From Frigoribacterium sp. JB110 (lineage in GTDB: Bacteria; Actinomycetota; Actinomycetes; Actinomycetales; Microbacteriaceae), in contig NZ_FUIA01000027.1 of NCBI RefSeq assembly GCF_900163665.1, forward strand, positions 55,544 through 119,543: a stretch of DNA of 64,000 nucleotides, in the 5' to 3' direction. Positions 26,990 through 34,781 of the stretch are shown here, piece by piece; position 1 is the stretch's first letter; the number at the start of each line of letters is the position of its first letter. A program made the position numbers and the translations under genes. Under the pieces are notes generated by a model. It did not search any database. It was not told where the DNA came from and saw only the letters and a program-made list of their open reading frames with translations.

Positions 26990-27204
26990 CCCAGAGTTCA
27001 TACCGCTGCGCGGGGACATCCTCGGATCGTCTCTGCCAGACGCCGAGCCCCGTGCGGCACAGTTCGTCGGAGTTCCGTCTCGGCCTTGCCCGACGCTGTT
27101 GCGCCGGCAGCAAATTCTGGCGAGCCTTCCTCCGTCGTATGCCGCTTTCGGTTCGATAGGTAACACTCTGATTTGGCTGCTGGCGGAGGGTGGTGTCGTC
27201 GTGG

Positions 27205-28062
27205 TTAAACGGTGGCGATCAGTGCGTCCTCGCCGCTGTATGGCCGCAGACCGTCGGTCCGGTCCGTGAAGTAGCGATCGGCCAGGTCGGCCGCCGAGAC
27301 ATGCTCGACAGCACCGAAGCCTGCCTGCTGTGCCAGGTCGACGATCTGATCCGGCGTGTAGAAACCGATGAATGGCGTGCCGGCCCGACGAGCTCCCTCC
27401 CTGGAGGCTCGCCGAATCACGACGTCTTCGGCGGCGAGATCTTCGAGGGGGCGGAAGAATGTGACGATCAGGGTGGAGCCAGGCGGCAGACTCGCCAACC
27501 GCTCAAGTGTGGCCGTCGTGGCCTGTTGGGTTAGATACATGGTGACCCCCAACCAGGACACCACCGCGGGACGAGAGGCATCGAATCCCGCGGCCTGCAA
27601 ACGATCCCACCAGTTGTCATTCGCTTCGAAATCAACCGGGACCAGACGCAACCACTCCGGAATCCCATAGCCGAGCTCGATCAGCCGGCTTCGCTTCCAT
27701 GCCTGCGTCTCCGGCTGGTCGATCTCGAAGATCGTCATGGTCGACCCCGCATCGGGATGACGTTGAGCGTACGTATCCAAGCCTGCGCCCAGGATCACAT
27801 ACTGATCCACACCACGGCTTGCGGCCTGCTCCACGAGGTCCTCGGTCAAGCGCGCCCGCCCGACGATCGTGCCTCGCTTTCCTCGGCTCTTGTCGGGGAG
27901 CATGTCTGCGCGGTCGCGCCATCCGTCATCGTCCTGCGCCAGCCGGGCACCAACCGTGTCGTCAATGACGTGCGGCGGCTGGTCAGCCTGTGCGTGCAGG
28001 GCACGCCACAATGCGGTCCGCACTGCTGTATTGTCCGGCGTGCCAGCGAAGTTACCCGTCAT
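27205..28062 (-). CDS. Class I SAM-dependent methyltransferase, leucine-carboxyl-methyltransferase/TIGR00027-like family
   Basis: A 285-residue protein with the family's SAM-binding pattern: VDQYVILGAGLDTYAQRHP (about residues 85-103), then FEIDQPETQAWKRSRL and the central VVSWLGVTMYLT. This family transfers methyl groups from S-adenosylmethionine, often to carboxylates or small metabolites; the substrate is unknown here. The start at ATG 28062 has a good GGAAGGA ribosome site. The gene lies 91 bp after the free aryl carrier protein gene on the same strand, so it may methylate the siderophore or a precursor. Its expression probably depends on the iron-box region at 28513-28531. Confidence 0.85.
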   Translation of the reverse strand: MTGNFAGTPDNTAVRTALWRALHAQADQPPHVIDDTVGARLAQDDDGWRDRADMLPDKSRGKRGTIVGRARLTEDLVEQAASRGVDQYVILGAGLDTYAQRHPDAGSTMTIFEIDQPETQAWKRSRLIELGYGIPEWLRLVPVDFEANDNWWDRLQAAGFDASRPAVVSWLGVTMYLTQQATTATLERLASLPPGSTLIVTFFRPLEDLAAEDVVIRRASREGARRAGTPFIGFYTPDQIVDLAQQAGFGAVEHVSAADLADRYFTDRTDGLRPYSGEDALIATV

Positions 28063-28153
28063 GAGCCATTCCTTCCCCCACTGCGCCGTTCAGCGCATCC
28101 ACAGAGCAGATGACGCACCAAGAACCGGCGAGCCGGTGTCAGATACCGTCGGG

Positions 28154-28405
28154 TCACGGGGCGACTTCGCCACCGTCTTGCAGGGTCTCCAAGACCTCGA
28201 TCCACTCGCCCAGCTTCGAGTTCTCAGCGAGGGTGATGAAGTCGATCCGTTCCACTCCCGCGCTGCGCCACCGCTCCACCAGATCCATGAGACGCACCGA
28301 ATCCATCCCCTGGTCGCGCAGGCTCACCTCGTAGTCAACCGCTGCAGGATCGAGATATAAGACGTCGGCGACGTCGGCGATTACTTGCTCGGTGCTCAGT
28401 CTCAT
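28154..28405 (-). CDS. Free-standing aryl carrier protein (EntB/DhbB C-terminal-like)
   Basis: An 83-residue acyl-carrier-type protein with the phosphopantetheine site GMDSVRLMDLVERW (Ser at about residue 36) followed by IDFITLAENSKLGEWIEVL. That sequence closely resembles the aryl carrier domain of isochorismatase-type EntB/DhbB proteins (DYGLDSVRMM, DFVMLAKNPTI). No isochorismatase domain is attached. The ribosome site GAGGAG lies 6 nt before ATG 28405. It should receive the aryl group from the AMP ligase at 34782-36404 and hand it to an NRPS condensation domain. It is the first gene of a minus-strand pair with the methyltransferase. Confidence 0.9.
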   Translation of the reverse strand: MRLSTEQVIADVADVLYLDPAAVDYEVSLRDQGMDSVRLMDLVERWRSAGVERIDFITLAENSKLGEWIEVLETLQDGGEVAP

Positions 28406-28512
28406 CAGGACTCCTCATCCAGTGACGTGTGTTCTTCGAAGAACGGCTTCGACTCCGGTCCTCGAGCAGCCCTTAGCGGTGGCCGTTGGCCGCGGTCCCT
28501 TGGCCTCGCGTA

Positions 28513-28531
28513 TTAGGTAAGGCTAAGGTCA
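28513..28531. promoter_or_regulatory. DtxR/IdeR-type iron box between the aryl carrier and importer operons
   Basis: TTAGGTAAGGCTAAGGTCA matches the DtxR consensus at 15 of 19 positions. It lies between the divergent starts 28405 (minus) and 28570 (plus), implying that both operons belong to the iron regulon. Confidence 0.75.
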
Positions 28532-28569
28532 TTATAGGGTCGTCCGTCGCACAACTGAAGGAGGAGCTG

Positions 28570-29562
28570 ATGGCTTCGAACAATGTCCTCCGCTCCGCGA
28601 CCGTCTTCGGGATGGTCGCATTGCTGCTCGCCGGGTGTGCCGGCGCGAACGACGACGACTCGTCGAGCGAACTCGTCCAGATCACCGTGGCGGACAACCC
28701 TGCCGCACAGAACGCGCCGCTGTATCTGGGCATCGAAGACGGGATCTTCGAGGAGCACGGGCTCGACGTCGAAGTCGTTCACCAGAGCGATATCGCGGCG
28801 ATCATCTCCGGAACCGCCAGCGGACAGTACGACTTCGGTTCGGCCACGGCCGTCCATGTCATCAATGCCAATCTCAACGACATCGAGATCCGGGCGGTCT
28901 CCACCGTCAACGGCCGAACACAGCCGGACGAAGGCCCGGAGGCGGGCAACACCCTCCTTGCAGGTCGCGATAGCGGCATCGCATCCACGGCGGACCTCGC
29001 GGGCAAGACCGTCGCCGTTCTCGGCCTGGCCTCGCTCAACACGTTCACGCTCTTCGAACTGGCCGACCGTGCGGGTGTCGATCCGTCATCCATCACGCTC
29101 GTTCAGATTCCGTTCGGGCAGATGCCGGCCGCTCTCGCATCCGGCGACGTCGACGCCGCGGTGATCCAGTCCCCGTTCACGGCCGAAGCCATGGCCGACG
29201 GATCGACCCTCATCGCGAAGCCGAACGCAGAGGTCTTCCCGGACATGGCGATCCTGTTCTTCAACACCACGCAGATCTACATCGACAGCAACCCGGAAGT
29301 CGTGGAAGCCTTCTCCGACGCGATGCTCGAGGCTCAAGCGGCTGCCGCGGCAAATGTCGAGAGAGCACAGCAGACGCTGGTCACTTACCTCGATCTCACC
29401 GAAGAAGCCGCACGGGAGACCGCGTGGACGACCGAAGGGGACAAGCGTGTCGAGTTGGAGGGGCTGGCACTCGCGCAAGAGCTCCTGACGAGATACAACG
29501 ATCAGAAGCGGACCCTCGACGTCGCCACGCTCGTGTGGCCCGGCGCGCTGGAGACAGACTGA
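28570..29562 (+). CDS. NitT/TauT-family ABC transporter substrate-binding lipoprotein
   Basis: A 330-residue lipoprotein. The start ATG 28570 is chosen for its strong AAGGAGGAG ribosome site; the open frame extends to 28486. A signal segment ends in the lipobox LLAGC. The mature part has the SsuA/TauA/THI5 pattern: NAPLYLGIEDGIFEEHGLDVE, YDFGSATAVHVINAN, DLAGKTVAVLGLASLNTFTLFEL and PAALASGDVDAAVIQSPF. Members bind sulfonates, nitrate, taurine, thiamine precursors or small aromatic acids; the ligand here is unknown. It is the first of four collinear genes forming a complete importer. The iron box upstream is unusual for this family and suggests that the cargo is a siderophore building block. 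Confidence 0.88.
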   Translation: MASNNVLRSATVFGMVALLLAGCAGANDDDSSSELVQITVADNPAAQNAPLYLGIEDGIFEEHGLDVEVVHQSDIAAIISGTASGQYDFGSATAVHVINANLNDIEIRAVSTVNGRTQPDEGPEAGNTLLAGRDSGIASTADLAGKTVAVLGLASLNTFTLFELADRAGVDPSSITLVQIPFGQMPAALASGDVDAAVIQSPFTAEAMADGSTLIAKPNAEVFPDMAILFFNTTQIYIDSNPEVVEAFSDAMLEAQAAAAANVERAQQTLVTYLDLTEEAARETAWTTEGDKRVELEGLALAQELLTRYNDQKRTLDVATLVWPGALETD

Positions 29563-29568
29563 CGTCGA

Positions 29569-30366
29569 ATGAGGCCCCTCCCACGTTGGCTGCTTCCCGC
29601 CGGGTGCGTCGCCCTCACCCTGGCGATATGGCAGGCACTCACCGCCACGGGGGTCCTCTCCCGGCGCGAGTTCCCCACGGCGACCGATACGCTTGCCACG
29701 CTCGGGGAGATCGCCCTCACCCCGCACTACTGGTCATCGGTCTTTGCCACCCTGCAGGCCTGGTTGTGGGGCATGGTGATCGCCAGCGCACTCGCGATCA
29801 TCATCGGCTGCATCCTCGCACTCAATGACTTCGCCGCGCACTCGGTGGCGGGCGTCATCGAGATCTTCAAAGCGATTCCTGCGATCGCAGTTCTCCCGCT
29901 CGTCATCCTCGTGCTCGGCTCCACCCTTCAAATGAAGGTCTTCCTCATCGTGTTCGCCGCGTTCTGGCCTCTGGTGATCCAGGTGATCTACGGGGTGCGT
30001 TCCGTCGATCCGGTGGCGCTGGACACCGCAAGGTCCCTCGGCGTGCGCAGGATGCTTCGCTTCGCGGTCGTGACTCTGCCGGGTGCTTCGCCGTTCATCG
30101 CCACCGGGCTGAGGATCGCCGCGGCTACGGCGCTGATCCTCTCCATCGTCTCCGAACTCGTCGGCGGGGCCGACGGCATCGGGCGGAATATCCTGCAAGC
30201 GCAGAACGGCGGGTCCCTCTCCTACCCGACGATGTACGCCTACATCATCACCGCGGGGTTGCTCGGCCTCGTGGTGACCGGGGCATTTACACTGCTGGAG
30301 AGACGACTGCTGAGCTGGCACGAATCGATCCGCGCCGCCCACGCGGTATCGGGAGCCGACGCATGA
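29569..30366 (+). CDS. ABC transporter permease, NitT/TauT (SsuC-like), first subunit
   Basis: A 265-residue membrane protein with about six hydrophobic segments. The cytoplasmic coupling loop reads LDTARSLGVRRMLRFAVVTLPGASPFIATGLRIA, the EAA-type signature of binding-protein-dependent permeases. FKAIPAIAVLPLVILVLG is typical of the SsuC/TauC group. It starts 6 bp after the binding-protein gene, and its stop overlaps the start of the second permease (ATGA). With that permease and the ATPase at 31231-32040 it should form a heterodimeric channel. Confidence 0.9.
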   Translation: MRPLPRWLLPAGCVALTLAIWQALTATGVLSRREFPTATDTLATLGEIALTPHYWSSVFATLQAWLWGMVIASALAIIIGCILALNDFAAHSVAGVIEIFKAIPAIAVLPLVILVLGSTLQMKVFLIVFAAFWPLVIQVIYGVRSVDPVALDTARSLGVRRMLRFAVVTLPGASPFIATGLRIAAATALILSIVSELVGGADGIGRNILQAQNGGSLSYPTMYAYIITAGLLGLVVTGAFTLLERRLLSWHESIRAAHAVSGADA

Positions 30367-31208
30367 ACGCCACTCCGCTTCGGCAGGCGCCATCGGACAC
30401 GGCGGCGGAACGCTCGCGTCGCGGCGGGCGGCCGAGCTTCGGCGCTCTCGTGCGGTCAGCCCTGGTGGCGACGTGGCTGCCGATCGTGCTCGTGGCTGCC
30501 TGGTGGGTATTGTCCGCCGGGAGCACCAACCCGTTCTTTCCTCCCCTGTCGCGCATCCTCGAAACCTGGTGGGGGAACTGGGTGACCGGCGACGCCACCG
30601 GTCAGATCTTCTCCAGCCTGCGCCATCTCGCTCTCGGCTTCGTTCTGGGCTCCGCGATCGGGATTGTCACGGCGACGCTTCTCTGGCGCCTCCCCCTCCT
30701 CCGGTATGCCACCAGCCCGATCGTCTACTTCCTCTACGTGATTCCCGGGCCGGCCCTGTTGCCGGCGATGATCGCCGTCTTCGGGATCGGCGAGGCGCGA
30801 CAGGTGGCGCTGATCGCGTTCGGAGCCATCTGGCCGACCCTGCTGAACACGCTCGACGGCATGCGCGGGCTCAGTGCGATCACCTTCGACGTGGCCCGCG
30901 GCATGCGTCTCGGAGGCGCGCGGACCTTGTTCTCCGTCGTGCTTCCTGGAGCGGCACCGCAGATGGTTGCGGGGCTGCGCGCCAGCCTGCAGGTGTCGAT
31001 CATCCTCATGGTCGTCAGCGAGATGGTCGCCGCGAATCAGGGCATCGGCTATGCGATCCTGCAGGCACAGGCGGCATTCGCCATCACGACCATGTGGGGC
31101 GGGATCCTGACCCTGGCCATTCTCGGGACGATCCTCAATCTCGTCTTCGTGCTCTGCGAACGATGGCTGCTGAGCTGGCACCGACGGTCCCGCACACAGG
31201 CGGCCTGA
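30363..31208 (+). CDS. ABC transporter permease, NitT/TauT (SsuC-like), second subunit
   Basis: A 281-residue integral membrane protein paralogous to its upstream neighbour. It has a basic N-terminal tail of about 30 residues, hydrophobic segments, LLPAMIAVFGIGEARQVALI and the EAA-type loop FDVARGMRLGGARTLFSVVLPGAAPQMVAGLRAS. The start overlaps the preceding stop by 4 bp and the ATPase gene begins 22 bp after its end. Having two different permeases in one NitT-type system is less usual than a homodimer, but is seen in actinobacteria. Confidence 0.9.
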   Translation: MNATPLRQAPSDTAAERSRRGGRPSFGALVRSALVATWLPIVLVAAWWVLSAGSTNPFFPPLSRILETWWGNWVTGDATGQIFSSLRHLALGFVLGSAIGIVTATLLWRLPLLRYATSPIVYFLYVIPGPALLPAMIAVFGIGEARQVALIAFGAIWPTLLNTLDGMRGLSAITFDVARGMRLGGARTLFSVVLPGAAPQMVAGLRASLQVSIILMVVSEMVAANQGIGYAILQAQAAFAITTMWGGILTLAILGTILNLVFVLCERWLLSWHRRSRTQAA

Positions 31209-31230
31209 CCGATGCCGGACTGGAGGCACC

Positions 31231-32040
31231 ATGAGCTCTGAACCCACCTCGCCCGCATCGGACCGCGGCATCATCGCCGCTGATCGACTCCGGCGGGTGT
31301 ACAACGATGGCACCGCGCAGGCGCGCACCGCAATCGAAGACATCAGCTTCACCGTGCGCAAGGGCGAGCTCGTGTGCATTGTCGGGCCGTCCGGTGCGGG
31401 CAAGACGACGTTGCTGCGTGCCCTTTCCGGGCTCGCGCAACCGACATCCGGCACGGTGAAGTTCGAGGGTAGGTCGCTGACATCGGTGCCCTCGCGATTC
31501 GGGCTCGTGTTCCAGGACTACGGCAGGTCCTTGTACCCCTGGTTCACGAACGGGAAGAACGTGGCGCTCCCGCTGCTGGCGCGCCGCGTGCCGAGAGTTG
31601 AGCGGAAGCGGCGCGTGAGTGAAGTTCTCGCGAGCGTGGGGCTGGGGCACGTCGAGAAGCAGTACCCCTGGGAGCTGTCGGGAGGAATGCAGCAGCGCGT
31701 GGCCATCGCCCGCGCCTTGTCCTACCGCCCGGACGTACTGTTCATGGATGAGCCGTTCGCCTCGGTCGACGCGCAGACCCGATACGGGTTGGAGGATCTG
31801 GTTCTCGCCGTGCGCCGCGATCTGGGCATCACGGTCGTCATCGTCACGCATGACATCGACGAGGCGGTCTACCTCTCCGATCGGGTCGTCGTGCTCACCG
31901 ATTCGCCCGCGCGGGTGAAGGAGATCGTCGATGTGCCGCTTGGCGAACGGCGTGAGCAGATCGGCACCCGCTCCAGCCCCGAGTTCATGCACTTGCGCAG
32001 GCACATCCTCGACCTCGTCATGCCGCGTGCGATCCCATAG
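31231..32040 (+). CDS. ABC transporter ATP-binding protein, NitT/TauT (SsuB-like)
   Basis: Cytoplasmic ATPase of 269 residues with all motifs intact: Walker A GPSGAGKTTLL (about residues 52-62), Q-loop VFQDYGRSLYPW, signature LSGGMQQR, Walker B VLFMDEPFASVD and the H-loop THDIDEAVYL. The DEPF form of Walker B and the aromatic residues after the Q-loop are typical of SsuB/TauB proteins. It is the last gene of the four-gene importer. The flavin monooxygenase gene faces it with its end 56 bp away, so the intergenic stretch 32041-32096 should contain a bidirectional terminator, though I see no strong hairpin. Confidence 0.92.
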   Translation: MSSEPTSPASDRGIIAADRLRRVYNDGTAQARTAIEDISFTVRKGELVCIVGPSGAGKTTLLRALSGLAQPTSGTVKFEGRSLTSVPSRFGLVFQDYGRSLYPWFTNGKNVALPLLARRVPRVERKRRVSEVLASVGLGHVEKQYPWELSGGMQQRVAIARALSYRPDVLFMDEPFASVDAQTRYGLEDLVLAVRRDLGITVVIVTHDIDEAVYLSDRVVVLTDSPARVKEIVDVPLGERREQIGTRSSPEFMHLRRHILDLVMPRAIP

Positions 32041-32096
32041 CTGTTCCCTGCCTTTGTCGTATGCCGGTCCGCAACTCGCGGGAGTGAGGTCGGGTC

Positions 32097-33323
32097 TCAG
32101 GTGATGGCGGCCGCATCGTGCAGGCTGTCGAAGAGGGCGGCTCGGCGCATGTATGCGCGTGCGGTGTCAAGGTTGTCGGCGGTACGGCGCAGCTGGTCGA
32201 AGTTCTTTCGGCGTACCTCGGGGTCGCGTTCCTCCAACAGTCGCTTGTTGGCGATCGTCTGGGCCTGGATGTAGTTGACCGCGGCGTGACGGCGCTGACG
32301 ACTGTAGAGGTCGAGCAGGTCATCGCCGGCGTCACCGTGGATCACCTGGGCGAGCTTGTCCGCGAGGTTGATGGCATCATGGATGCCGCCGTTCATGCCC
32401 ATGCCGCCGATCGGGTTGTTGACGTGCGCGCTGTCGCCGGCGAGCAAGATGCGACCCTTGTGGAATGTGGTGGCCACGCGCTGATTGACGCTATAGACAT
32501 TCACGTATTCGACGGGGTATGGGCCTGTCTTGGGGAAGAACTTCTGCAGCCGCTCTTCGACGCGCTCAGGCGACAGCGCGGTGGCGTCATCCTCGCCCTG
32601 GCCGATCGGCAGGATCAGCCGCCAGAGCCCCTCGGGGGTCTCCCCGGGGACCTTGAACAGGTTGGCCCACTCGTCCGGGTCGGAGAAGTAGTTGCGCACC
32701 GACAGGTTCGACCTGACAGTCTTGACGTCGAAGCTGGTCGCGATCTTGATGAACCGCTCCGGATAGGTGAACCCTTCGAACTCGATGCCGACGAGCTTTC
32801 GGACCGTCGAACGACCACCGTCGCAACCGATGACATAGGCCGCCGTCATGCGCTCCGTGCCCGCGGATGTGGTGTACTCCACCTTGACGCCGTTCGTGGC
32901 CACGGTGAGGCCGGTGAGGGTGTGGGAGAACCGCACGTCGAAGTCGGATTCGTTCGCGTATTCCTCGGCAATGGAGGCGGTCAGCTTGTACTGCTCGTAC
33001 TGCAGCACATACGGAAACGGGATCTCGTCCTTGAGCCAGGCGAGATCGAACTCCGCCACCAGCTCGCCGGTCGGCCGGTCGTGGAAGCGATAGATGCTCG
33101 AGGCCAGGCTGTGCGGGGTGATCTTCTCGACGATGCCCAGCTCGTCGAGCATCTCCAGAGTGCTCGGATGGATGGTCGCTGCGCGCTGATCCTTCACCGG
33201 CGCGGGCTCGGACTCGAACACAGTCACCGGGATGCCGCGCCGGTGCAGCGCCAACGCGCACACCATCCCCACCGGGCCGGCGCCGATGACGACGACACGG
33301 GCGCTCTCCTGCGACGATGCCAT
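32097..33323 (-). CDS. Class A FAD-dependent aromatic monooxygenase
   Basis: A 408-residue flavoprotein hydroxylase of the PHBH/UbiH/salicylate-hydroxylase superfamily. It has the N-terminal Rossmann motif VVVIGAGPVGMVCALALHRRG (GxGxxG), the middle VIGCDGGRSTVRKLVGIEF (DG motif contacting NADPH and FAD), and the C-terminal GRILLAGDSAHVNNPIGGMGMNGGIHDA (GD motif). Such enzymes hydroxylate aromatic or heteroaromatic acids, sometimes with loss of a carboxyl group. It is the last gene of a minus operon; its start lies 3 bp after the TcuA-like gene. The operon also encodes an aryl-AMP ligase, so I infer that it hydroxylates the aryl unit before or after activation. The exact substrate is unknown. 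Confidence 0.9.
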   Translation of the reverse strand: MASSQESARVVVIGAGPVGMVCALALHRRGIPVTVFESEPAPVKDQRAATIHPSTLEMLDELGIVEKITPHSLASSIYRFHDRPTGELVAEFDLAWLKDEIPFPYVLQYEQYKLTASIAEEYANESDFDVRFSHTLTGLTVATNGVKVEYTTSAGTERMTAAYVIGCDGGRSTVRKLVGIEFEGFTYPERFIKIATSFDVKTVRSNLSVRNYFSDPDEWANLFKVPGETPEGLWRLILPIGQGEDDATALSPERVEERLQKFFPKTGPYPVEYVNVYSVNQRVATTFHKGRILLAGDSAHVNNPIGGMGMNGGIHDAINLADKLAQVIHGDAGDDLLDLYSRQRRHAAVNYIQAQTIANKRLLEERDPEVRRKNFDQLRRTADNLDTARAYMRRAALFDSLHDAAAIT

Positions 33324-33326
33324 GGC

Positions 33327-34775
33327 TCAGGCAAGCGATCCGGCGCGTCGCCCGATCACCATTCCCGCAGTGAGGCCGGCACCTGTCGGATAGTTTCCGC
33401 TGAACATGCCCCCGAGCGCTTCACCGCACACGAACAGTCCGGGTATGGCCGCTCCGGATCGGTCGAGTACCCGGCCGTCGACGTCACCGCGCAGGCCGCC
33501 GAAGGTGAAACTGATTCCGCAGGTCACCGGATACGCGTAGTAGGGGGGCGTCTGGATCGCCGATGCCCAGTTGCTCTTGACGGGCTCCACCGACGCGCTG
33601 CGGCCGTCCTTGATCGTCGGATCCAGTGGATGGCTGGTGTCGATCGATGAGTTGAATCCGCGAACCGTCCGCACGAACCCGCCGACATCGACGTCCATGG
33701 CCGAGGCGAGCTCTTCGACGCTGTCGGCGACGATCGGGATGATCCCGGGCATCTCGTACTCGTACGCATTGAGCATCGATCGCGAGCTCGCATCGAAGAC
33801 CTGAAACGCCACCGAACCCGGCTGCTCGAGGATCATCGAGCCGTACTTCGCGTACGTATAGTTACGAAAGTCCGCGCCTTCGTCGAGGAATCGTTGACCG
33901 CGGCGATTGACGACGATGCCCAGCGGATACCCGTACCGGTTGAGCCGGTTGGTCAGAGCACGGTTGCCTTCGTTCTCGGGATATGACGCGTCCCACGGGA
34001 CGCTGTGACAGGTCACCCAGTCGCCTCCACGATCTGCGCCGATCTCCAAGGCCGCACCGATCAGGTCGCCGGTGTTGTAGGGCGTGCCGCGCACCTTCGC
34101 GTGCTGCCACCCGTCTCCCAGGTAGCGCTGACGCCACGGTGCATTGGCCTCGAAACCGCCGCTGGCGATCACGACCGACTCCGCCGCAACCTTCTGCTCA
34201 CCCGCACGCACGCCAACGACCGCACCGCCGTCGGTTATCAGCCCTGTGACCGGGCAACCGTGGTGCACCTCGACGCCGAGTCGTAATGCGACGCGTTCAT
34301 GGTCCGAGATCAGCCCCGGACCGCCGTCGACGTTGCGCACATGCGTGCCTCCCCAGAACACGATGGTCCCGTCGGGGCGCTTGTGAGCCTGCCGGTCGTA
34401 CATCAGCTCGAATCGCAGCCCCAGCTCGTGCAGCCAGCGGACCGTGTCGTGCGACCCTTTGACGACGGTGTCGGAGAGTTCTTTATCGCCGCGCCCTCCG
34501 GTGGTCCGTTCCAGATCGGTCAGGAACTCTGCCGTCGAGTACGGCGGAACTTCGGTGCGCGCGTGGCGCTCATCGGGTTCGAGGATCTCAAGCAGATCCC
34601 CGAGCCCGTCGTGCACGATCCGGGTCGCGCCCAGCGTGTAATAGCTGTTCCCGCCGGCATGCTCTCGCGGCGCCTTCTCCAGCAGCACCACGCGTCGTCC
34701 GCGCTCGGCTGCGGCGTGAGCTGCGCAGTAGCCGGCGTTCCCCCCGCCCACCACGACAACGTCCGCGTTCTGCAT
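33327..34775 (-). CDS. FAD-dependent dehydrogenase of the fumarate reductase/TcuA (tricarballylate dehydrogenase) family
   Basis: A 482-residue flavoprotein. It begins with a dinucleotide-binding motif VVVVGGGNAGYCAAHAAAERG, followed by LLEKAPREHAGGNSYYT; the GGNS segment is typical of TcuA-like enzymes. It ends with the FAD-family motif GLFVCGEALGGMFSGNYPTGAGLT. Enzymes of this group oxidize C-C single bonds next to carboxylates (tricarballylate to aconitate, 3-ketosteroids). Its start lies 6 bp after the AMP ligase stop. In this setting it could dehydrogenate a cyclic di- or tetrahydropyridine carboxylate towards an aromatic ring, but that is inference from the DapB-like neighbour. Confidence 0.85.
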   Translation of the reverse strand: MQNADVVVVGGGNAGYCAAHAAAERGRRVVLLEKAPREHAGGNSYYTLGATRIVHDGLGDLLEILEPDERHARTEVPPYSTAEFLTDLERTTGGRGDKELSDTVVKGSHDTVRWLHELGLRFELMYDRQAHKRPDGTIVFWGGTHVRNVDGGPGLISDHERVALRLGVEVHHGCPVTGLITDGGAVVGVRAGEQKVAAESVVIASGGFEANAPWRQRYLGDGWQHAKVRGTPYNTGDLIGAALEIGADRGGDWVTCHSVPWDASYPENEGNRALTNRLNRYGYPLGIVVNRRGQRFLDEGADFRNYTYAKYGSMILEQPGSVAFQVFDASSRSMLNAYEYEMPGIIPIVADSVEELASAMDVDVGGFVRTVRGFNSSIDTSHPLDPTIKDGRSASVEPVKSNWASAIQTPPYYAYPVTCGISFTFGGLRGDVDGRVLDRSGAAIPGLFVCGEALGGMFSGNYPTGAGLTAGMVIGRRAGSLA

Positions 34776-34781
34776 GCGTGC

